The translations under genes were made by a program, and so were the position numbers. A stretch of DNA of 6,928 nucleotides, from positions 1 through 6,928 of the forward strand of contig JABABO010000212.1 in NCBI GenBank assembly GCA_014238195.1. The letters are read 5' to 3'. Origin of the DNA: Kordiimonadaceae bacterium. GTDB lineage: Bacteria > Pseudomonadota > Alphaproteobacteria > Sphingomonadales > Kordiimonadaceae. Each line of letters starts with the position of its first letter. Position 1 is the stretch's first letter. A model generated the notes under the pieces. It was not told the origin of the DNA, ran no database searches, and was given only the letters and a program-made list of their open reading frames with translations. Shown in pieces: positions 1-5,086 of this stretch.

Positions 1-85
1 TTGATCACCTCATTTGGCTATAAGTCTTTGTGTCGGTTCGACTTATCAATAAATAATGATTTCATTATTTATTGGTCTCGCTATA
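1..85 (+). repeat. 85-bp repeat, left copy of an inverted pair
   Basis: This stretch matches the reverse complement of 4924-5008 at 74 of 85 positions by hand alignment. It contains two stem-loops: ATAAGTC (20-26) with GACTTAT (40-46), and a 13-bp AT-rich stem 47-59/62-74 with only two unpaired central bases. Outside the second stem-loop the copies differ at only two positions (11 and 30). The outer end reads TTGATCACCT, so the pair faces outward around the sigma/anti-sigma/receptor unit like terminal inverted repeats. No transposase is visible in the window. The copy starts at the window edge, so its true left limit and any target duplication cannot be seen. Confidence 0.9.
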
Positions 86-268
86 GGAACCACGTTTCAT
101 TGATCTTCTCCTGTTCCTAAAACAGCAAAAAATCTCTCTTAACGCAAGCTATTTTGAAAATGGGGGGCAGGATAAAAACGTCATAAATGGGATCAAAAGA
201 ATTCTTATTCACTGGATGAAAGGTTCCTATTTCCTATAAAAACCATCGCCCTAAAATTTAAAAAATGA
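86..268. other. Gene-free AT-rich spacer
   Basis: I see no credible gene on either strand. Possible ORFs are under 15 codons apart from a 38-codon frame at 265-381, which has no ribosome binding site and overlaps the promoter-like site at 269-294. The only structure noted is a distant 9-bp inverted match, ATAGGAACC at 84-92 with GGTTCCTAT at 222-230, and a nearer GTTCCT at 113-118. The A/T-rich stretch at 251-266 could act as an upstream activating element for the promoter that follows. Confidence 0.5.
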
Positions 269-294
269 TTCCCAAAATGCCGCCACTGCTTGTC
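268..294 (+). promoter_or_regulatory. Putative ECF-type promoter P1
   Basis: TTCCC at 269-273 is followed after exactly 18 nt by GTC at 292-294, inside the wider pattern ATTCCCAAAA and TTGTC. The same pattern with identical spacing occurs at 458-483 and 2403-2428. The two blocks fit the -35 and -10 elements of an ECF sigma promoter, where GTC in the -10 is common. It faces a gene-free stretch that ends in a terminator, which suggests an RNA product. A start site near 300-303 is inferred from spacing. Confidence 0.72.
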
Positions 295-300
295 TTAATC

Positions 301-445
301 CATGGACACGCTAATGAAGTGCATTCGATGGCTGTCTTAAGGAGAATCCCATTTTCCTTACTTGTTTTGAGCATTCCCTAACCTGTTGTCTTGCGTGACA
401 ATAGTTCGGCTTTACCAGCCAGGCCTTCCACCTGGCTGGTTTTTC
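301..445 (+). ncRNA. Putative sigma-controlled small RNA, about 145 nt
   Basis: The predicted transcript runs from the start site implied by P1 to the T-run of the terminator at 414-444. It holds three consecutive local hairpins: 338-346 with 352-360 (9 bp, one G-U, loop TCCCA), 383-390 with 397-404 (8 bp, one G-U, 6-nt loop), and the terminator stem 414-423 with 431-440. A 12-codon ORF (302-340, reading MDTLMKCIRWLS) begins almost at the inferred start site, so a leaderless peptide is possible but has no other support. The pyrimidine-rich loops TCCCA and CCTTCCA could pair with purine-rich ribosome binding sites. Alternatively this is an attenuated leader of the sigma operon. No known RNA family is recognised. 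Confidence 0.5.
414..444 (+). terminator. Intrinsic terminator upstream of the sigma gene
   Basis: A perfect 10-bp stem (414-423 with 431-440; arms CCAGCCAGG and CCTGGCTGG plus an A-T pair) with a 7-nt loop CCTTCCA runs into TTTTT at 440-444. It is the strongest terminator-like structure left of the sigma gene, and no protein gene precedes it in the window. Promoter P2 starts 14 nt beyond it. Confidence 0.85.
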
Positions 446-456
446 TGTTATTTATT

Positions 457-483
457 ATTCCCAAAATTTAAGATCAGATTGTC
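457..483 (+). promoter_or_regulatory. Putative ECF-type promoter P2 of the sigma/anti-sigma operon
   Basis: TTCCC at 458-462 is followed after 18 nt by GTC at 481-483, in the context ATTCCCAAAA and TTGTC, matching P1 and P3 in both blocks and in spacing. It lies about 60 nt upstream of the sigma start codon, so autoregulation by the encoded ECF factor is the simplest inference. A small hairpin, GTAAAA (500-505) with TTTTAC (513-518), lies in the implied leader. Confidence 0.75.
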
Positions 484-543
484 AATAATATAGGCATCGG
501 TAAAACGGTACTTTTTACAAATACGACTAGCGAGGACTTAAAA

Positions 544-1164
544 GTGATATTGGACGCCAAAAGTACCAATAAAGCAAAACAAATAAAGGCCACTCATCAG
601 TGCCGCCCTAAAGAAGACCACTTGTCGCCAACCAACGATCTATCCAATGATCTATATGGACTGCAAGAGCAAGCCGAAATTGAACGCCTGTACCGAGACC
701 ATAACGACAGTTTACTGCGCTTCTTGTCTATAAAGTTAGGCTCCCCGCATGAGGCCAAAGATGTCGCGCAGGAAGCCTATGTAAAGATTTTAGGCCTCGA
801 CCGAAAGGGCGAGATCAACCACTTGCAGGCCTATCTTTTCAAAACAGCCAATAATTTGGCGATCAACCGCCTCAAGCAAAGAAGTCGCCGCAAAGAAGCA
901 CAAAACATAGATATTCACGAAGTGGATATAACTGACGAAAATGCACTGACAGAACGTTCTGTGGATGCTCGCACAAAACTTAATAAACTAGACGCAATCA
1001 TTTTGGAAATCCCGCCAAAATGTCGCATGGCATTTTTGCTCTACAAAATGGAAGGTCTCGAATATTCAGAAATAGCTCAGCGCATGCAAATTAGCGAGAG
1101 CATGGTGCGTAAATATGTCCTACGAGCAGTTCGTTACTGCTTAAACAAGTTAGAAAATGGTTAA
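544..1164 (+). CDS. FecI-like ECF RNA polymerase sigma factor
   Basis: A 206-aa sigma-70 family protein of the extracytoplasmic function type, which would direct RNA polymerase to a small regulon. Region 2 spans about residues 45-116, with DVAQEAYVKI at 73-82 and the -10-reading part FKTANNLAINRLK at 99-111. Region 4 spans about 146-203, with the helix-turn-helix YSEIAQRMQISESMVRKYV at 174-192. There is no region 1.1 or 3. The start is GTG, preceded by GAGGA at 532-536 with 7-nt spacing. The first 44 or so residues are a polar extension ahead of region 2, long for the family; a later start cannot be excluded. The anti-sigma gene follows after 6 nt. Three matching promoter-like sites in the window are its likely targets, including its own. 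The FecI-like assignment rests on this sequence and the FecR-like partner; the inducing signal is unknown. Confidence 0.93.
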   Translation: MILDAKSTNKAKQIKATHQCRPKEDHLSPTNDLSNDLYGLQEQAEIERLYRDHNDSLLRFLSIKLGSPHEAKDVAQEAYVKILGLDRKGEINHLQAYLFKTANNLAINRLKQRSRRKEAQNIDIHEVDITDENALTERSVDARTKLNKLDAIILEIPPKCRMAFLLYKMEGLEYSEIAQRMQISESMVRKYVLRAVRYCLNKLENG

Positions 1165-1170
1165 ATATCG

Positions 1171-2301
1171 ATGAAGAAATCTACAAACCCAAAGTCAGCA
1201 AAAGACAACTCACCACAAAAGGGTGACATAGGTCAACTGGATGCTGCGGAAATTTTCCTATCCATTCAGGAAAAGGATGCAACATTGGAAACTTGGGAAA
1301 AATACCAATCCCATATGGACCTAACGCCGTCGAATGAAAAGGCTCAGGACGCACTGAATACATTTTGGCGCGATGCAGAATCGTTGAGCGCCGATCTAAT
1401 GCCGAGCGCCAAGGAGCTGTCGGACGATATCTATAATGGTGGCATTCCTATTGAGGACTTTCTTGCAAGGACAGCAACAAACACAGAAAAAAGGGAAGAA
1501 AAGCCCTTTAAGCATTTTGTATCATTTCTTGTCGCCTTAATTCATACCCCCTTGCGCCAACCAGCTTTTGCTGGTGCAGCTACAGCATTATTAGTGGCTA
1601 TATCTGTGATTTTTTGGAGTATTGATTCCAAGATAACATATTCTACAGGTATATCGGAACATCAACGTTTTGTTCTTGAAGATGGATCGTCAATCTTGCT
1701 CGGTGCCCGTAGCGAAATCCATGTAGAATTTACGGATAACCTAAGACAAATTTCACTGATAGATGGAGAGGGCTTTTTTGAGGTTGCAAAAAACCCAGCC
1801 AGACCTTTTATCGTTGAAACTGGTACCATCGCCGTTCAAGCGGTAGGCACAGCATTCAATATTCTCTCAACGCCAGATACTATCACTATCTCGGTAACCG
1901 AAGGTATCGTTGAAGTGAAACCCAGCGAAACAAATGGCCTTGATAACGCGGCAACTGAGCACATACCTCAAACAACACTGGTAGTAGGACATGAACTTTC
2001 CGTCGCAATTGACAGTAAAACTTTTACTCGGCGCACAAAACTACCTGAAAAAATGGTGTCATGGCAGCAAAAAACACTTTTCTTTAGCGGCGAACCCCTC
2101 CGCAATATTGTGCACCGAATTGATCGCTACACACCTGAAAGCATCGTCTTACAAGATTCTAACGTTGGAGGTCTTTTATTCTCTGGCTCTGTTAGCCGTG
2201 ATAATATTGATGGTTGGTTGAAAAGCCTACCACTGGTGTTTCCTGTTACAGTGAAAAAAGATAGCGGGAAAATCATCATCGCAAGCACCGAAACACAATA
2301 G
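1171..2301 (+). CDS. FecR-like anti-sigma factor, single-pass inner membrane
   Basis: A 376-aa protein with FecR architecture. An N-terminal cytoplasmic sigma-binding region (about 21-70, AAEIFLSIQEKDATLETWEKY then FWRDAE) is followed by one membrane segment (about 131-150, PAFAGAATALLVAISVIFWS) and a periplasmic FecR domain (about 155-250, with RFVLEDGSSILLGARSEI, GEGFFEVAKNPARPFIV and VQAVGTAFNI). A C-terminal STN-like part (about 299-371) contains LFFSGEPLRNIVHRIDRY and GSVSRDNIDGWLKSLP. In known FecI/FecR systems such a protein holds the sigma factor at the membrane and passes on receptor occupancy, often by regulated proteolysis. It starts 6 nt after the sigma stop codon with no strong Shine-Dalgarno sequence, suggesting translational coupling. 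A terminator follows, so the receptor gene is a separate unit. The adjacent receptor lacks the usual signalling domain. Confidence 0.92.
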   Translation: MKKSTNPKSAKDNSPQKGDIGQLDAAEIFLSIQEKDATLETWEKYQSHMDLTPSNEKAQDALNTFWRDAESLSADLMPSAKELSDDIYNGGIPIEDFLARTATNTEKREEKPFKHFVSFLVALIHTPLRQPAFAGAATALLVAISVIFWSIDSKITYSTGISEHQRFVLEDGSSILLGARSEIHVEFTDNLRQISLIDGEGFFEVAKNPARPFIVETGTIAVQAVGTAFNILSTPDTITISVTEGIVEVKPSETNGLDNAATEHIPQTTLVVGHELSVAIDSKTFTRRTKLPEKMVSWQQKTLFFSGEPLRNIVHRIDRYTPESIVLQDSNVGGLLFSGSVSRDNIDGWLKSLPLVFPVTVKKDSGKIIIASTETQ

Positions 2302-2324
2302 CAATACCTTGGAAAACCTTGAAT

Positions 2325-2351
2325 AGGTCCACATAAAGCTGTGGCCCTTTT
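2325..2351 (+). terminator. Intrinsic terminator after the anti-sigma gene
   Basis: AGG-T-CCACA (2325-2333) pairs with TGTGG-C-CCT (2340-2348), with one internal T/C mismatch and loop TAAAGC. TTTT at 2348-2351 and further T-rich sequence follow. It would separate the sigma/anti-sigma transcript from the receptor gene, which has its own promoter-like site. Confidence 0.65.
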
Positions 2352-2401
2352 GTATTTTATGTTCTGCTTCAAAGAGCAAAACTAAAAAATTTCATAAAAT
2401 A

Positions 2402-2428
2402 ATTCCCAAATAAATGTCCTACGTTGTC
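2402..2428 (+). promoter_or_regulatory. Putative ECF-type promoter P3 of the receptor gene
   Basis: TTCCC at 2403-2407, 18 nt, GTC at 2426-2428, in the context ATTCCCAAA and TTGTC: the same two blocks and spacing as P1 and P2. It follows the terminator of the sigma operon and lies about 100 nt ahead of the receptor start codon, implying a leader of about 95 nt. A/T-rich sequence precedes it, as at P1. Confidence 0.75.
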
Positions 2429-2434
2429 ATTAAT

Positions 2435-2530
2435 GGTTAGGAGGCATGACTGTGTCTCCTGCGTTGGCGATCAGATTGAAATGGGACTAATCGCCATACG
2501 CTCATTCAGTAAAAAAAGCAGGAGTAAAAA
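2435..2530 (+). promoter_or_regulatory. Structured leader of the receptor mRNA, possible translational switch
   Basis: Two adjacent hairpins fill most of the implied leader: 2439-2446 with 2453-2460, and 2461-2471 with 2490-2501 (11 bp with T2497 bulged). The segment CTCCTGC at 2456-2462, split between the two hairpins, is a perfect 7-nt complement of GCAGGAG at 2518-2524, which includes the receptor Shine-Dalgarno sequence. AGGAG at 2439-2443 pairs with the same CTCCT. The leader can therefore be drawn with the ribosome site free or sequestered. Ligand or trigger is unknown, and CTCCT can pair with any SD-like sequence, so coincidence is possible. Confidence 0.45.
2446..2490 (+). CDS. Possible 12-14 codon leader peptide ORF
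   Basis: An ORF from ATG at 2446 reads MTVSPALAIRLKWD and ends with TAA at 2488-2490. AGGAGG at 2439-2444 is too close to that ATG but is 7 nt from the in-frame GTG at 2452, an ideal spacing, giving a 12-codon peptide. A ribosome translating it would cover the anti-SD segment 2456-2462 and stop inside the second leader hairpin, the geometry of translational attenuation. The codons show no clear run of a single amino acid that would name a signal. This is inferred from position only. Confidence 0.3.
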   Translation: MTVSPALAIRLKWD

Positions 2531-4921
2531 ATGGAACAGGGAATAGCCAAAGCAGCGGATCAAGGATTGCGCAAAAATTGGCTTTTAAACACAACTTCAA
2601 TGGCGTTCGCAGCGATAGTGTCTGCCACATCCGTTACAGCACAAGAAACTGATGCAAATACCAACGAAATGGCGCTGGAAGAAATCGTCGTAACATCTCA
2701 GAAGCGGGCACAGAACCTTCAAGACGTTCCTCTTCATGTACAAGCAATCACTGAAGGCGCTTTTCAGCGCGCACAGATCACTCGTGTCGAAGAAGTCATC
2801 AACTTATCCCCGACCGTCACATTCAGTGCTCGGCGTGGCTACGATCAAACATCGATTCGTATTCGCGGTGTGGGTACGCAAGAACTAGGCGCTGGCGTTG
2901 AACCAAGTGTAGCCACCGTTGTTGACGGTGTGGTAATGGCACGTGGTGGCTCAACCTTTAACGAGCTTCCAGATATCGAACGTGTTGAAATCCTTAATGG
3001 ACCCCAAGGTACTTTGTTTGGTAAAAATGCTTCTGTAGGCTTGATCAACATTGTTACTAAACGCCCTAATGTGGACAGTGTAGAAGGCAGCTTCCGCCTG
3101 CGTTCCACATCTGACCAAGATTATAGCGGCAATTTTTCGATCAATACCCCACTTTCAGACGATTTAGCTGTTCGGGCTAGCGGGTTTTGGCGTAACTGGG
3201 ATGGTAACGTTGAAAACGTAGTGACTGATCGCAAGGTGAACGGCGTTGATGCCATGGGTATGCGCGCTAAATTTCTTTGGCTACCTTCTGATGACCTTGA
3301 TGTTTTGCTTTCTGTTGATTATTCGCGCCAAAACACAGAATGTTGTGCACGACTTCACCGGATGGATAAAGTAAGCCCTGCTGACGCATCTGGGCGACCT
3401 GGTGATCCTGATATTGATGCTGCCTTTGTGAATTATAACGGCATTAATGTGGCTGGTGGCACACTATCAGGCTCTGCCGCTGATATACTTGGTCCAGAAA
3501 TAACTATTGGTCCAGATAACGATAAAATTGCTCAAAACTTTGATCCATTCCAAGGATCAAATAACGGCGGTTTTTCGATGGAAATTAATAAGGAGCTTAA
3601 CGAACACACGCTGACGAGCTTAACCGCATACCGCGAGTGGCAATCCACGAACGGATGGGACAACGATTTTACACCCTTCCCATTTCAGGAACGCCAGCAA
3701 CACGAGCGCGATGTCAACTGGTACTCACAAGAACTGCGTTTAACTTCACCTGCCAGTGATACTTTCGATTATATCTTGGGATTGTATTATTATAAATCCA
3801 ACACATTGGCTCAGGAAATTTCTGACCGCACAACGATAGACACCGGACAAGATCAGTTCTTTATTGTTGATAGTGACAGCAGCTATACAAATATCGCCGC
3901 TTTTGGTCACGCCAACCTTTCCGTAACAGAAGACTTTAAGCTTTTCGGTGGTTTCCGCTTGTTAAATGATAAAGCAGAAGCAACAGGTGCCTGGCTTTAT
4001 TGTCAGGGCAATGATGCAGTAACTGGCGCGGGTGATTTCGACTGTGCTACACCGTATCAAAGCGGCAAAGCCGATGACACCAAACTCATTTACAAACTAG
4101 GTGGACAGTATTTCTTGACTGACGACATCAATGCTTATGCCTTCTATTCTACGGGCTATAAGGGGCGTGGATTCAGCTTAGAATTTGGCTTTAACCCTAG
4201 TAGGCTTGCCAGTGGTGAAGAACCAATTCCTGGCGAAGAATCTAAATCGATTGAGGTTGGTATTAAAGGCTCTGCTTTTGATAATCGCGTGCAATTCAAT
4301 GCTGTTTATTATCATACCGAGATCGAAGGCCTTCAACAATCACTTCGTGATCTAAATACCATTGCCAATGTTTTGGGTTCTGTTGCAGAAACAACAACCA
4401 AAGGCTTTGAACTTGGCGTTACAGCACTTCTGAGCGAAGAATTTTCAATCAGTGCTAATTATGGCTATAACGATGCCTATTATTCTGATTTCGCGAACGC
4501 TAATTGTTATCTCGGCCAAACCGAAGGACAGGGCTGTGTTGGCAATCTGCATGACCGGACTGGAGACAGTCTAGAGGCCGCACCAAAACACCGTATTGTT
4601 GCATCAGCACGCTATGAAAGTTCTGGTGATGGGATGCGACCGTTTGCCCAAGCAAATGTACGTTGGCAGTCGGATGCTAACTATTCATCAAACGGCGACC
4701 CTGATGCTATTCAGGATGCATATGGCATCGTCGATATCAGCACTGGCTTCTCGTCAGAAGACGATAGCTACACAGTAAGCTTCTTTGCTAAAAATCTGTT
4801 CGACAAACAGTTTGTTCAAGGACTTGACGTTAATGGGCCCGACATGGGCGGCGTACTGCTGCATTATCTGCCGCGCGATTTCAATCGCTATTTCGGCGTA
4901 TCTTTCGACGTTCGTTTTTAA
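2531..4921 (+). CDS. TonB-dependent outer-membrane receptor without an STN domain
   Basis: A 796-aa outer-membrane active transporter; the substrate cannot be read from the sequence. It starts at ATG with AGGAG at 2520-2524, 6-nt spacing. A signal peptide (residues 1-37, hydrophobic part about 24-35, likely cleavage VTA/QE) is followed by a TonB box, EEIVVTSQKR at about 50-59. The plug spans about 65-178, with SIRIRGVG and ERVEILNGPQGTLFGKNAS. The rest is a beta-barrel, with YSTGYKGRGFSLEFGF at about 538-553, ending in RYFGVSFDVRF with the terminal Phe usual for the family. Only about a dozen residues separate the cleavage site from the TonB box, so there is no signalling domain. Cysteine pairs occur at ECC (about 271-272), at 490/504, and in CYLGQ...GCV (about 658/668). 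The distant right-hand receptor shares the first and third pairs but not the second. Likely controlled by P3 and the leader. Confidence 0.95.
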   Translation: MEQGIAKAADQGLRKNWLLNTTSMAFAAIVSATSVTAQETDANTNEMALEEIVVTSQKRAQNLQDVPLHVQAITEGAFQRAQITRVEEVINLSPTVTFSARRGYDQTSIRIRGVGTQELGAGVEPSVATVVDGVVMARGGSTFNELPDIERVEILNGPQGTLFGKNASVGLINIVTKRPNVDSVEGSFRLRSTSDQDYSGNFSINTPLSDDLAVRASGFWRNWDGNVENVVTDRKVNGVDAMGMRAKFLWLPSDDLDVLLSVDYSRQNTECCARLHRMDKVSPADASGRPGDPDIDAAFVNYNGINVAGGTLSGSAADILGPEITIGPDNDKIAQNFDPFQGSNNGGFSMEINKELNEHTLTSLTAYREWQSTNGWDNDFTPFPFQERQQHERDVNWYSQELRLTSPASDTFDYILGLYYYKSNTLAQEISDRTTIDTGQDQFFIVDSDSSYTNIAAFGHANLSVTEDFKLFGGFRLLNDKAEATGAWLYCQGNDAVTGAGDFDCATPYQSGKADDTKLIYKLGGQYFLTDDINAYAFYSTGYKGRGFSLEFGFNPSRLASGEEPIPGEESKSIEVGIKGSAFDNRVQFNAVYYHTEIEGLQQSLRDLNTIANVLGSVAETTTKGFELGVTALLSEEFSISANYGYNDAYYSDFANANCYLGQTEGQGCVGNLHDRTGDSLEAAPKHRIVASARYESSGDGMRPFAQANVRWQSDANYSSNGDPDAIQDAYGIVDISTGFSSEDDSYTVSFFAKNLFDKQFVQGLDVNGPDMGGVLLHYLPRDFNRYFGVSFDVRF

Positions 4922-4923
4922 AA

Positions 4924-5008
4924 TATAGCGAGACCAATGAATGATAATCTTATCATTCATTAATAAGTCGAACCGACATAAAGACTTATAGCCAAATAAG
5001 GTGATCAA
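4924..5008 (-). repeat. 85-bp repeat, right copy of an inverted pair
   Basis: The reverse complement matches 1-85 at 74 of 85 positions. It starts two bases after the receptor stop codon. Stem-loop ATAAGTC (4963-4969) with GACTTAT (4983-4989) is identical in its stem to the left copy. The AT-rich palindrome is a 12-bp perfect stem, 4936-4947 with 4950-4961. Compared with the left copy, three of its pairs have changed on both arms (4939/4958, 4943/4954, 4946/4951), so pairing is retained. The outer end is AGGTGATCAA. Besides forming a terminal inverted repeat of the unit, it lies between two converging receptor genes and might act in their 3' ends. Confidence 0.9.
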
Positions 5009-5047
5009 TATTCACCGCAATTGGCTATATAGGTTCCCCTCTGAACT

Positions 5048-5075
5048 AAAGGGGCGCTTCGGCGCCTCTTTTTTT
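5048..5075 (+). terminator. Intrinsic terminator of the receptor gene
   Basis: A 10-bp stem (5048-5057 with 5062-5071, one G-T pair) has a GGCGC/GCGCC core and a stable TTCG tetraloop, and a T-run at 5069-5075 follows. Polarity suits the plus-strand receptor, about 130 nt after its stop codon. On the minus strand the stem is followed only by a short T stretch, so it may also work weakly for the converging gene. Confidence 0.9.
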
Positions 5076-5086
5076 GTTCTGGAAAT

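Noticed and set aside
18..50. tRNA-like T-arm word GGTTCGAC inside the 85-bp repeat, suggesting a tRNA remnant or attachment site
   Set aside because: The flanking bases do not form a five-pair T-stem, and no acceptor, D or anticodon arms can be drawn. The word sits in the loop side of the ATAAGTC/GACTTAT stem-loop instead.
86..111. GGAACC at 86-91 as a classical ECF -35 element
   Set aside because: No convincing -10 block is found 16-18 nt downstream, and it differs from the three-copy ATTCCCAAA...TTGTC pattern.
265..381. 38-codon ORF beginning MIPKMPPLLVLIHG
   Set aside because: It has no ribosome binding site, its start overlaps the -35 block of P1, and it runs through the hairpins of the putative RNA. 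The resemblance to the start of a hydrolase is too short to mean anything.
374..390. A fourth TTCCC followed by GTC
   Set aside because: The spacing is only 9 nt rather than 18, so it does not fit the promoter pattern; it lies inside the putative RNA.
1049..1055. Seven-base complement in the sigma mRNA (TGGAAGG) to the CCTTCCA loop of the putative RNA
   Set aside because: A 7-nt match in a window of this size is expected by chance, and it lies inside the coding region rather than at a ribosome site.
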